A stretch of DNA of 64,000 nucleotides from a bacterium (GTDB taxonomy: Bacteria > CAIWAD01): contig JAUIFJ010000005.1 in the NCBI GenBank assembly GCA_030429345.1, forward strand, positions 62,001 through 126,000. The letters run 5' to 3'. A model generated the notes under the pieces. The model saw nothing but the letters and a program-made list of their open reading frames with translations. It did not search any database and had not been told where the DNA came from. Positions 42,229 to 50,675 of the stretch are shown piece after piece. The position numbers were made by a program, and so were the translations under genes. Position 1 is the stretch's first letter; each line of letters starts with the position of its first letter.

Positions 42229-45090
42229 CTAGTCGTTCTGCAGGGGCATGACCTGGTAGAGGCGCATGTCGCCAGGCATGGGACCGGTCCACTGCGTCTG
42301 CGCCTGCGTGGCTTCTTCCACGTAGGGCGCGCCCAGCATGGGGGAGGACAGGATCCGGTAGGAATCCGCGGCGGGCACGGCACTCCAGTCAAGGGTCACC
42401 AGGGCGCCGTTGACCGTGATCGTCAGGTCCGTGATCGGCGTCAGCTCCGGAGCATTCAGCTCGAGCATGCCCGTCGAGAAGAGGATGCTCAGGCCGGAGA
42501 CGAAGGGATCACAGTGCTCGCCCAGCGTGCCACCGGGCACGTTGACGCCGTCGTCCTTGCCATGCCAGTACTGCAGACCGTCCATCCCGTCGGGGCTCTC
42601 GATGCCCACCGCCGTGTTGTCCGTATTCGTCAGATCGCCGTACCAGAACAGGAAGGCGCCGTCGCCGGTCTCGGTCTCATGCACGGCGGGATCCAGCAGA
42701 TGCACGGCGAAGGTCTCGAAGGCGTCGGCGGGGAAGTACTGGCGCACATTGTTGAACTCGACGATGAAGGCTCCGGCGGCGCTGTTGTAATACGTGCTCA
42801 CATTTCCGCTCTCGGCCGTCTGGGGAGACATGTCCTCCCAGAAGGGCGCCAGCATGGCCAACGGGCCGTCGTCGGGGTCCGGAATCTCGTAGCCGCTGTA
42901 GTCGTTGTTCGTCGTCTCGCCCATGGCGATCCAGCCGTTGGCGCAGATCGAGATCTGGTCATAGTCCTGCCCGTAGTAGGGGAAGGTGAAGGGCAGATCC
43001 AGGGTCAGGGTCAGGTCGTCGTCGTTCTCGCCGTATACGATCGCCGTTCCGGCGCCGCCCTGCTCGGGGTCGATCAAGACATGCGGAAAGGCCGAGGTCC
43101 GGTTGCGGCCCTGCATGTCCCGCTGCAGGCCTTCGGCGGGAATCGTCACTTCCGCCTCTTCCCAGTCGGCGTCACTCGGGTCGAAGGCGCGGTAGCCGTA
43201 GGTGTCCGGTCCCAGCGGCAGCGTCTCATCGGCGGCGCTGCTGCGCGAGCGCACCGTGAAGGTCTCGCCGACAGGCAGCGAGAAGCCGTAGGCGCCGTCC
43301 AGGCCGGTGGTCTGCGCGGCAAGCGGCGTGTCGAGGACTTCGACGACAGCGCCGGAAACCGGCTGGTCGTCGGCGTCGCGTACGACACCTTCGAGCATGG
43401 CCGAAGGCACCGTGTTCAGGGCTACATCCTGTGTCACAGGAGTATCCTCGACGACCATCACCATCTCGCTGGCGGTCTCGTAGCCGAAGTAGCTGTACTC
43501 CAGGGTGTAGTCGCCGGCAGCCAGGTTGAAGAGATAGCCGCCGGTCTCGTCGGTCAGCTGGGAGGCGCCGCCGAGCACCTGGACCTGCACTCCCTCGATG
43601 GGCAGCAGGGTCGCCTGGTCGGTGACCGTGCCGCGGACTTCCGCGAAGCCCGTCATCGCCATCTGCACGGCGACGAAGGCGTCTACCATGCCGTGTCCGT
43701 AGGTGTTGTCCTCGCCCACCGATCCCAGGTCGACGGCGGTCTCCATCAGGATCTCCTTGATGGTGATCACGTCCAGGTCCGGATTGGCGGCGCGCATCAG
43801 GCCAACGACACCGGCCACGTGCGGACCGGCCATCGAGGTGCCGCTCTTGTAGGTGTAACCGCCCAAGGCATCCACGCTGTAGATGTTGCTGCCCGGGGCG
43901 CAGACCTCGGGCTTGGTCGGATAGGCGGCGTCGCCGCAGGTGCTGGGACCACGACTGGAGAAACTGCTGATGGTGTAGGGAGCATCGGTGATCGTGCTGC
44001 CCACGCTGAAGGAGCTGGTCGGTGTTTCGGCGCGGTCCGCGGGACTGCGGTGCGTGCCGGCGGAGGGGCCTTCGTTGCCCGCCGACCAGGTGACGACCAC
44101 TCCGGCCGCCTCGCAGTTGTCGATGGCCGTCCACCAGCGCGAGTCGCAATCCACGTAGCCGCTGAAGCTCTCGTTGACGCCCCAGCTGTTCTGTACTACA
44201 TCCGGCACGTCGGCCGTCGTCAGCTCGTTGCCGTCGGGATCGGCGAACCACTCGAAGGCGGCCAGAATGTCGTTGTCGAAGGCGCTGCCCGAGCCCTGGT
44301 TGATCGCATTGCAGGCGATCCACTCCGCGCCGGGGGCGACCCCGATGCTGTCGTTGGCCGCCAGCCCGGCGATCGTGCCCATGACATGGCTCCCGTGTCC
44401 ATGGCTGTCGCTCGGGAAACTCGAGCTGCCGAGCACATCCAGCCAGGCCTCCTCGGCCGGAGCCGTGTTCCCGCGCCAGCGGCTGCTGAGAGCCTCGTGG
44501 TTCGCGTTGACTCCGGTGTCCAGGCAGCCGACCAGGACGCCTTCGCCGGTGATCCCCAGTTCGTACCACACGCGGTCGGCATTGATCGCCTGCACGCCCG
44601 GCGTGATCCCGATGTCGTCCCGCAGGGCGCCGTCCTCGATGTCCGGTCGCAGGGGTTCGATCAGTTCGGCGACCAGGTCGGCCTCGACGCGATCAACACC
44701 CTGCAGGCCGGTCAGCTCGGGAACGGCTTCCACCGGCATGCGGGCGATCACGGAGTTGATCAGCCAGTGCGGCGTATACCCCAGCAGCTTTCCCTGGGCT
44801 TTCAAGGCATCCAACTGCTCCAGCACGCGTGGCTGGCTGCTGCTCGCCACATCCTTGAGGCTGCGGATCACCATTTCATGGCGCTCGTCGAAGGACGCGC
44901 AGCGCTCGTGCAGTTCCCGATCCAGCTGGGCAATGTCCGCCTGCTCGTTCAGCAGCAGCAGGACTTTCAGTTCCGTGCCGCTGGGGCTGTCCGCCAGCTG
45001 CTGCTGAAGCCCCGGGCTCAGCTCGGCCGCCTGCAGCCCGCCGGCGGCAAGCGCCAGGGCAACAAGGGAACAATTCAAAGGCTTGATCAT
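42229..45090 (-). CDS. Secreted subtilisin-like serine protease (S8)
   Basis: Protein of 953 residues. Signal peptide (MIKPLNCSLVALALAAGGLQA), inhibitor I9-like propeptide (about 25-120), then S8 catalytic domain with Asp in VLVGCLDTGVNANH, His in DSHGHGSHVMGTIAG, oxyanion Asn near VVQNSWGVN and Ser in SGTSMAGPHVAGVVGL. Two carboxypeptidase-regulatory-like beta sandwiches follow (AEVRGTVTDQATLLPIEGV and MLEGVVRDADDQPVSGA), then a nidogen/NHL-like beta region (TFPYYGQDYDQISICANGWI) and a final fibronectin-like module (LVTLDWSAVPAADSYRILSS ... LYQVMPLQND). That last module resembles the C-terminus of the LamG protein. No type IX sorting domain is present. A sigma54-like promoter lies about 195 bases upstream. 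Confidence 0.95.
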   Translation of the reverse strand: MIKPLNCSLVALALAAGGLQAAELSPGLQQQLADSPSGTELKVLLLLNEQADIAQLDRELHERCASFDERHEMVIRSLKDVASSSQPRVLEQLDALKAQGKLLGYTPHWLINSVIARMPVEAVPELTGLQGVDRVEADLVAELIEPLRPDIEDGALRDDIGITPGVQAINADRVWYELGITGEGVLVGCLDTGVNANHEALSSRWRGNTAPAEEAWLDVLGSSSFPSDSHGHGSHVMGTIAGLAANDSIGVAPGAEWIACNAINQGSGSAFDNDILAAFEWFADPDGNELTTADVPDVVQNSWGVNESFSGYVDCDSRWWTAIDNCEAAGVVVTWSAGNEGPSAGTHRSPADRAETPTSSFSVGSTITDAPYTISSFSSRGPSTCGDAAYPTKPEVCAPGSNIYSVDALGGYTYKSGTSMAGPHVAGVVGLMRAANPDLDVITIKEILMETAVDLGSVGEDNTYGHGMVDAFVAVQMAMTGFAEVRGTVTDQATLLPIEGVQVQVLGGASQLTDETGGYLFNLAAGDYTLEYSYFGYETASEMVMVVEDTPVTQDVALNTVPSAMLEGVVRDADDQPVSGAVVEVLDTPLAAQTTGLDGAYGFSLPVGETFTVRSRSSAADETLPLGPDTYGYRAFDPSDADWEEAEVTIPAEGLQRDMQGRNRTSAFPHVLIDPEQGGAGTAIVYGENDDDLTLTLDLPFTFPYYGQDYDQISICANGWIAMGETTNNDYSGYEIPDPDDGPLAMLAPFWEDMSPQTAESGNVSTYYNSAAGAFIVEFNNVRQYFPADAFETFAVHLLDPAVHETETGDGAFLFWYGDLTNTDNTAVGIESPDGMDGLQYWHGKDDGVNVPGGTLGEHCDPFVSGLSILFSTGMLELNAPELTPITDLTITVNGALVTLDWSAVPAADSYRILSSPMLGAPYVEEATQAQTQWTGPMPGDMRLYQVMPLQND

Positions 45091-45283
45091 GCTTCCTCCT
45101 GGAAATGGTCCTTCGCAGCCCCGCTGTCCACGCTCCGCCTCAAGGCTCAGACTCCATTGGAGAGAATCCGACACTTCGGCAAAAAACGGAGACGCGAGAA
45201 GCCAAGTCCCGGTCTTGTTTATCAGTCACTTAGGCAGATCGCTGCGCGCTGGGGTTGGGTTGGGCGGCAATCGCCCAGCAACA

Positions 45284-45299
45284 GGCAAAGGTTGTGCCA
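45284..45299 (-). promoter_or_regulatory. Sigma54 (-24/-12) promoter of the subtilase gene
   Basis: On the minus strand TGGCAC-AACCT-TTGC: GG (45298-45297) and GC (45286-45285) are 10 bases apart and all defined bases of TGGCAC-N5-TTGC match. It lies about 12 bases after the stop of the upstream glycosyltransferase gene, and would give a leader of about 180 bases before the subtilase ATG. Confidence 0.65.
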
Positions 45300-45310
45300 G
45301 AGGTGGAAGA

Positions 45311-46585
45311 TCACGGGCGCAGGGAGGCCAGCGGATCCATTGCCGCGTCCAGGCCATTCTCATCCTGGATCCGCCGGGCAAGATCCTGCGCCGGATGGCC
45401 GACCGAGCCCGAGGAATGGAGCTCTTCCAGCCGCTGCCGGAACCGGTCGACCTCCAGCGCCGCCCGCGGCAGCGGTTTCGGCCCCGCGCCCAGCGCGTGG
45501 ACACGCCAGCCCCAGAAGGCCTGGTCGAGGGCGAAGGGCACGACCAGGCTAGGCAGGCCGTGACGCAGGACAGCCGCCGTTGTTCCGGCGCCGCCGTGAT
45601 GCACCACGGCCGAAAGGCGGGGGAAGAGCAGGTCGTGTGAGACGGGATCACAGATGTGCACGTTTTCAGGCAGGTCGGGCAGGCCCCATTCACCCCAGCC
45701 GCGCAGGAGCACGGCGCGGATTCCGCTGACCTTCAAGGCCTGGATCACGATCTCCAGTCCGCCGCGGGGATCCTCTTCCAGCATGCTGCCGAAAGTGATC
45801 CCCAAGGGGGGCTCGCCGGCCGCCAGGAAGCGCTCGAGTTCCGGGGGCAGGGTCCCCTCGGCCGAGCCTGGATCACGCCAATAGCCGCAGACCACGCGGT
45901 CAGCCGGCCAGTCGGCGGGAGGCGGGACCACATGGCGACTGAATCCGTACAGCCGCAGCCCGGGCCGTGTCAGCCAGCGGGCTGTCGCCTTCCAGCCGGC
46001 GGGCGGCAGTCCCAGGTCGCGTATGCGCCATTCGTTGAAGGCCCGTCTCACGCGCGGCCAGAGCAGGCCCGCGGGCAGGAAATGGCTCAGCCGGTTGAGA
46101 GGACCCAGGCCGCGCGCGGCCAGGAAAGGGGACGGGAAGGCGCGGGTGGGATCGATGGGCTGCAGGGCCGTGCAGACGAAGGGCGGAGCTCCGGCCTCCG
46201 ACAGCGAGGCCGCCATGCCCAGCAGCTGCGGACTGACCGTATACGCCCTCGCATCGCGGATCACGGCGCGGCAGGCCTCGTGGAGCTCCCGTGTTCCGGC
46301 GGCCAGCAGGTCCGCGGCGCGCAGGAATTCCCGGAAGAGGTCCACGCGGCCTCCATGGCGCGCGGCGGCGCCGGTCATGCGTTCCATGATGGCGCGGATA
46401 TCCGCTCCCGGCAGGGCGTGGAAATCCAGTCCGTAGGCCAGTTCGCGGAACTCGGGATGGCTGAGGAAACGAAGGGGCACTCCCCGGCGCACCAGGCCCC
46501 GTGCCAGCGCGGCCAGCGGCTGTACGTCCCCGCGGCTGCCCACGGCGATCATCACGAAAGGACCGCGGCCCGGGGAGGTGCTCAT
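45311..46585 (-). CDS. GT1-family (UGT/MGT-like) glycosyltransferase
   Basis: GT-B fold glycosyltransferase of 424 residues similar to macrolide/sterol glycosyltransferases. The N-terminus VMIAVGSRGDVQPLAALARGLVRRG is the acceptor domain start; the C-terminal donor site has LGITFGSMLEEDPRG, HICDPVSHDLLFPRLSAVVHHGGAGTTAAVL with the diagnostic HHGGAGTT loop, and LPSLVVPFALDQAFWG (D/Q pair). Donor and acceptor are unknown; a sterol, lipid or secondary metabolite is possible. It is two bases downstream of the BY-kinase stop. Confidence 0.92.
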   Translation of the reverse strand: MSTSPGRGPFVMIAVGSRGDVQPLAALARGLVRRGVPLRFLSHPEFRELAYGLDFHALPGADIRAIMERMTGAAARHGGRVDLFREFLRAADLLAAGTRELHEACRAVIRDARAYTVSPQLLGMAASLSEAGAPPFVCTALQPIDPTRAFPSPFLAARGLGPLNRLSHFLPAGLLWPRVRRAFNEWRIRDLGLPPAGWKATARWLTRPGLRLYGFSRHVVPPPADWPADRVVCGYWRDPGSAEGTLPPELERFLAAGEPPLGITFGSMLEEDPRGGLEIVIQALKVSGIRAVLLRGWGEWGLPDLPENVHICDPVSHDLLFPRLSAVVHHGGAGTTAAVLRHGLPSLVVPFALDQAFWGWRVHALGAGPKPLPRAALEVDRFRQRLEELHSSGSVGHPAQDLARRIQDENGLDAAMDPLASLRP

Positions 46586-46587
46586 GC

Positions 46588-48939
46588 TCAGGCTTCCACG
46601 GCCTCCCCGCGGGAACGCTTGCGGCGCTGCTTCTGGCGGCCGCCGCGCCCGTCCTTGCGGTAGTAGTAGTAGTTGTCGTAGTAGTGGTAGTAGTAATAGT
46701 AGCTGCCGTATACGCGCTTCAGGTCGTAGTCGTTGAGGATCAAGCCCGTGATTTGCGCATTTGCGGCATTGAGCCCGGCAATGGCCTGGTTCAGCTCCCG
46801 GCGATGGCTGCGCCGGCTGCGCACGACGACCATCAACGCGTCGGCCATCTGCGAGATGACCAGCGGATCGGTCACCGGCAGCACGGGCGGCGTGTCGACG
46901 AGTACGAAATCGTAGGTCTTGCGGGCCCAGGCCAGCAGTTCGCGCATCTTCTCGCTGCCCAGCAGCTCGGCGGGGTTCGCCGGGATCGGGCCGGCGGTCA
47001 GCACGAAGAGGTTGTCGACATCCGTATCACAGATCACGCTTTCCGCCGTGTGACCGTTGCCGAGCACGTTGCTCAGCCCCTCCCCGCGCTCCAGGTCGAA
47101 GTTGCGGTGGGCCGTCGGACGACGCATGTCGGCGTCGATCAGCAGCGTGCGCCGACCTGTCTGGGCCAGTGTCACACTCAGGTTGGCGCAGGTCAGGCTC
47201 TTGCCCTCCTGGGTCGCGCTGCTGGTGACCATCATCATGTTGCGGTCGGACTTCTTCTCGTCGCCCATGCCCAGCTCGATCAGGATCTGCGTACGCAGGC
47301 TGCGATAGGCCTCGCTGATGGGGCTCTTGGGACTGAAGTGCGTGATCAGGTTGTTCTGGATCTTGCGCCGGTGGCGGTCCGCCAGGCCCTTGCCGTTCTC
47401 CTTGCGCAACACGGCGTCCAGCTTGCGCACATTGATGCTTGGAATCACGCCGCGCACCTCGAGACGCGTGAACTTGAGGTCTTCCGGCGTGATCAGCCGG
47501 CTGTCGAGCAGGTAGTTGAGCAGCGAGATGCCCAGGCCCAGCAGCAGGCCGACGAAGAGCCCGATCATCAGGTTGAACTTCTTGTTCGGCGAGATGGGAT
47601 TCTCCGGTACCTCCGCCTGATCCATCAGCTGCACGTTGCCGATCTTGCCCGCCGCGACGACCTGGTTCTCCTGGTATTTCTCCGTCAGCAGGCGATAGAG
47701 CTTCTCGTTGATCTCCACTTCCCGCGTGAGACGAATGTAGGCCAGGCTCGTTTCCGGGAGCTTCGAGAGCCGCGCCTCGTACTCCAGGACCGTCTCCTCC
47801 TGTACCTTGCGCGAGGCGCGCAGGGCCTTGTTGTCCACTTCCAGCCCGATGATGCGATCGAAGATCTGCTGCATGGTGCCCAGGGGATCGGCGCTCTTCA
47901 TGCCCGTGGAAGCGAGCTTCTGCGTTTCCGTGGAAAGCGACTCGCGCAGGCGGCGCAATTCGTCCTCCATGCGCTGCACGTACTGCTCGCTGCCCGCCTC
48001 GCCGCGGGAGCGCACGCCGGCGATCTCCGCCTCCTTGCGGCTGATGTCCTCCACCAGGCGGTCGATGGTCGCCGAATTGAAGTTCTCCAGGTCCTCCATG
48101 ACGGTCGACTGCCCGGAGGCGTACTGCTGGCGCAGCTCGCCCAGGCTAATCTCGTTGGCGCGCAGCTCCAGGTCGATCTTGTTGAGCTCGGAACGGGCGG
48201 CGCTCGAGCGCTCGACGATCTCGCGGGTCTCGACATCGAGCTGGCTCAGCTTGGTCTTCTCCTTGAAGCCCGTGAGACGCATCTCGGCCTCGGAGAGCTT
48301 TTGCGAGACCTGGTCCAGCTGGTTGCCCAGGAAGCTGGTCAGCTCCGTATACTCGGCGCGGCTGTACTGCTGGTTCTGGTCCTGGAAGTTGCGGGCCAGG
48401 GTATTGGCCAGGTAGGCCGCCTCGAAGCCGGAGGGGGCCTCGACGCTGATCTGGATCACATTGGAGTTGCCGACCTGCTTGACGGTGGTCTTGCCGAGCA
48501 GGTTGCGCACCGCGTATTCCGCGGGGACGGAAAGGGGCTCGTCCGGGTAGCCCAGCAGGTAGAGCTGGCTGGCGTAGGCACCTTCCATCACCTCGTCGAC
48601 GACCTTGCGGGCCAGGCTGCGGCTGTTGAGAATCTGCAGCTGGTCCGTGATACTCATCGAGGGCGTGCGTGTCACGCTTCCCACCAGCGCGCCCGATTCC
48701 CAGGGACTGGTCGAGATCACCATGGCCGTCGCCGTCGAGCGGTAGACGTAGCTCAGGTTGCTGTTGAGGTAGAGCGTGGTGCCCAGGGAGAGCAGCAGGA
48801 AACCCAGGATGTAGTACCGGCCCTGGAAGAGGCTGCGGTAGATGTCCAGCAGGTTGAAGCTCAATCCCGATTCTTCTTCGTGGTGCCCATGGCGCGCGTC
48901 ACGCCGATGCATCGTCTCTGGTTTCACTCGCTTCTCCAT
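46588..48939 (-). CDS. Polysaccharide co-polymerase / tyrosine autokinase (Wzc-type)
   Basis: Protein of 783 residues that controls exopolysaccharide chain export and length. N-terminal Wzz domain with two membrane helices (about 38-60 and 455-475) and long coiled coils between; C-terminal BY-kinase with Walker A SSATQEGKSLTCANLS, Walker A' LLIDADMRRP, and Walker B FVLVDTPPVLPVTD. The C-terminus carries a remarkable Tyr cluster (YGSYYYYYHYYDNYYYY) for autophosphorylation, then a basic tail. The cluster is coded by a run of TAC triplets at about 46655-46705. It overlaps the next upstream gene by 41 bases. Confidence 0.95.
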   Translation of the reverse strand: MEKRVKPETMHRRDARHGHHEEESGLSFNLLDIYRSLFQGRYYILGFLLLSLGTTLYLNSNLSYVYRSTATAMVISTSPWESGALVGSVTRTPSMSITDQLQILNSRSLARKVVDEVMEGAYASQLYLLGYPDEPLSVPAEYAVRNLLGKTTVKQVGNSNVIQISVEAPSGFEAAYLANTLARNFQDQNQQYSRAEYTELTSFLGNQLDQVSQKLSEAEMRLTGFKEKTKLSQLDVETREIVERSSAARSELNKIDLELRANEISLGELRQQYASGQSTVMEDLENFNSATIDRLVEDISRKEAEIAGVRSRGEAGSEQYVQRMEDELRRLRESLSTETQKLASTGMKSADPLGTMQQIFDRIIGLEVDNKALRASRKVQEETVLEYEARLSKLPETSLAYIRLTREVEINEKLYRLLTEKYQENQVVAAGKIGNVQLMDQAEVPENPISPNKKFNLMIGLFVGLLLGLGISLLNYLLDSRLITPEDLKFTRLEVRGVIPSINVRKLDAVLRKENGKGLADRHRRKIQNNLITHFSPKSPISEAYRSLRTQILIELGMGDEKKSDRNMMMVTSSATQEGKSLTCANLSVTLAQTGRRTLLIDADMRRPTAHRNFDLERGEGLSNVLGNGHTAESVICDTDVDNLFVLTAGPIPANPAELLGSEKMRELLAWARKTYDFVLVDTPPVLPVTDPLVISQMADALMVVVRSRRSHRRELNQAIAGLNAANAQITGLILNDYDLKRVYGSYYYYYHYYDNYYYYRKDGRGGRQKQRRKRSRGEAVEA

Positions 48940-50014
48940 GCTGCCATTTGAGCAGGTCCCCGAAACGGATCCGCAGGGTCCCCAGGGCGATCACGCCCAG
49001 GCCGGTCAGAATGATATAGGTCAGGAAGTGGTTCACCAGCGCGAAGCCCCCTGCGGGCGACGCCGGTACCCCCAGCAGTTCCAGACCCAATGCTGTAAAG
49101 TACTGAACTGTGCCAATCGCTCCCGGCGCGGCCGGGATCATGTAGCCGACAGTCACGAAAACCATCACCAGCAGGGTGGATCCGAAAGGATACTGCGCCA
49201 GCAGCGCGGTCGCCGTGCCGTCCAGGCCCATGGCGAGCAGGATGCATTTCAGGGACAGGAAATAGCAGGCATAGAGCAGCAGGGTCTGTCCCAGGACCAG
49301 CAGGATCCGCGGCAGCGAATCCAGCAGGGTCAATCCGGCGGTGAAGGATTCTGTCAACTTCGTGACTCTATCGGCAAATCGCGCCGGCAGAATCAGCGCC
49401 AGGCGCCCGATCCAGCCCTGAATGCGATCGCGGAACAGCACCAGCAGGATCAGCAGGATCAGTCCCGCCCCGGTCAGCGCGGCCAGCAAAGGCAGCAGCC
49501 CGCTCAAGGTCTCTGCCTGTTCCCCCAGCACTTCCCGGGGCAGGGCGACCAGCAGCAGGAAGAGCAGGCCCAAGGCGCCCAAAAGATCCAGGATGCGCTC
49601 GACCACGACCGTGCCCAGCGCAGCGGGAAAATCAAGGCGCGACTTCTGCGCCAGCACGGCGCTGCGCAGGATCTCGCCCAGCCGCATGGGCAGCAGGTTG
49701 TTGGCCATATAGCCCAGATTGTTCAGGCCGAAGACCGTTCCCAGGCCCAGGCGGTCCATGGGCCAGAGAATCGAGCGCCAGCGAAAGCTGCGCACGACCA
49801 TGGCCGCCAGCAGCCAGCCGGCGGCGGCCGCCAGCCAGAGCGGCTTCATGCGGCGGATCTGTTCGCCGATGGCGCCCCATTCCAGGCGACTGGCGAAGAA
49901 GGCCTGCCCGGCGGAAAGCTCACCGCCGAGCCAGAGCCTGGGACTGAAATCGAAAAGGAAGAGATACAGGAAGATCAGCGTCAGCAGAAAAGACAACAGG
50001 CTGTTGCGATTCAT
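48899..50014 (-). CDS. Flippase-like membrane protein (LPG synthase TM / UPF0104)
   Basis: Integral membrane protein of 371 residues with about eight hydrophobic helices, of the lysylphosphatidylglycerol-synthetase TM / UPF0104 type. Characteristic are NNLGYMANNLLPMRLGEILRSAVLAQKS, VVVERILDLLGALGLLFLL, and FVTVGYMIPAAPGAIGTVQYF. Such proteins are proposed lipid or glycolipid flippases. It overlaps lolA by four bases (ATGA) upstream and the BY-kinase by 41 bases downstream, so the envelope genes are tightly coupled. The ATG at 50014 starts the first helix; the frame upstream is Pro/Arg rich and not coding. Confidence 0.88.
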   Translation of the reverse strand: MNRNSLLSFLLTLIFLYLFLFDFSPRLWLGGELSAGQAFFASRLEWGAIGEQIRRMKPLWLAAAAGWLLAAMVVRSFRWRSILWPMDRLGLGTVFGLNNLGYMANNLLPMRLGEILRSAVLAQKSRLDFPAALGTVVVERILDLLGALGLLFLLLVALPREVLGEQAETLSGLLPLLAALTGAGLILLILLVLFRDRIQGWIGRLALILPARFADRVTKLTESFTAGLTLLDSLPRILLVLGQTLLLYACYFLSLKCILLAMGLDGTATALLAQYPFGSTLLVMVFVTVGYMIPAAPGAIGTVQYFTALGLELLGVPASPAGGFALVNHFLTYIILTGLGVIALGTLRIRFGDLLKWQHGEASETRDDASA

Positions 50015-50658
50015 GGGCGCAGGTCGATCAGGTCCATGCCCGGAGGCAGGGTGAACTCGAGCCCCGCCGCCTGGCCTTCCGGCAGGGCCTCCAGGCTTTC
50101 GAAGGGCTGGCGCTCGAGCAGTTCGTAGCGATGCCGGTTGCCCTGGATGTCCACGAAAGCCAGCTGGCGGACGACCCATTCGCGCCCGTCCTTGTCGGCC
50201 AGCAGTTCGATGGAGGACATGAACTCGCTGTCGCCGCGTGGTTCAAGGGGAAGACGAACGCTCCCGTCTTCCTGCTTCTGCGCCTCCCCGGGACGGAAAT
50301 GGCTCTCCAGGTCCACCAGCAGCTGCTGCGGAAGGATCACGTCCGGGTCGTTCTCCAGGGACTCGAGCAGCACCTGCTCCCCGCCTTCCTGCCAGCGCCA
50401 GAGTGCGCCGTCGCGCGCCAGCAGGCGCTGGGCGCCGACCTCTACGCGGAAGACCTTCTCGCCCGCCAGCAGCAGGCGCCCCTCCTCGACGACTTCCTCG
50501 CCGGTCATCTCCCAGTAGAAGGAATGGCGGAAGGAGACCGTCCAGACCGGGTACTCGCGGTAGCCTTCGCGCACCGCTTCCAGAATGCGCTCCCCCCGCG
50601 CCGCCGACGCGTTCTGCGCCAGCAGCAGGAAGAGCAGGATGGCCAGGGCATGTCTCAC
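50011..50658 (-). CDS. lolA: LolA-type outer-membrane lipoprotein carrier
   Basis: Protein of 215 residues with a signal peptide (MRHALAILLFLLLAQNASA), probably a periplasmic chaperone carrying lipoproteins to the outer membrane. The unclosed beta-barrel strands are visible (WTVSFRHSFYWEMTGEEVVEEGRLLL, KVFRVEVGAQRLLARDGALWRW and IELLADKDGREWVVRQLAFVDIQGN). Sequence similarity within LolA is always low, so the family call rests on this pattern and on its position after ftsK, where lolA is found in many bacteria. Confidence 0.8.
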   Translation of the reverse strand: MRHALAILLFLLLAQNASAARGERILEAVREGYREYPVWTVSFRHSFYWEMTGEEVVEEGRLLLAGEKVFRVEVGAQRLLARDGALWRWQEGGEQVLLESLENDPDVILPQQLLVDLESHFRPGEAQKQEDGSVRLPLEPRGDSEFMSSIELLADKDGREWVVRQLAFVDIQGNRHRYELLERQPFESLEALPEGQAAGLEFTLPPGMDLIDLRP

Positions 50659-50675
50659 GACGCGCCTTTCGTGTT

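Noticed and set aside
42160-45552. 1130-codon open frame antisense to the subtilase
   Set aside because: Shadow of a high-GC gene; the opposite strand has a complete S8 protease with all catalytic residues.
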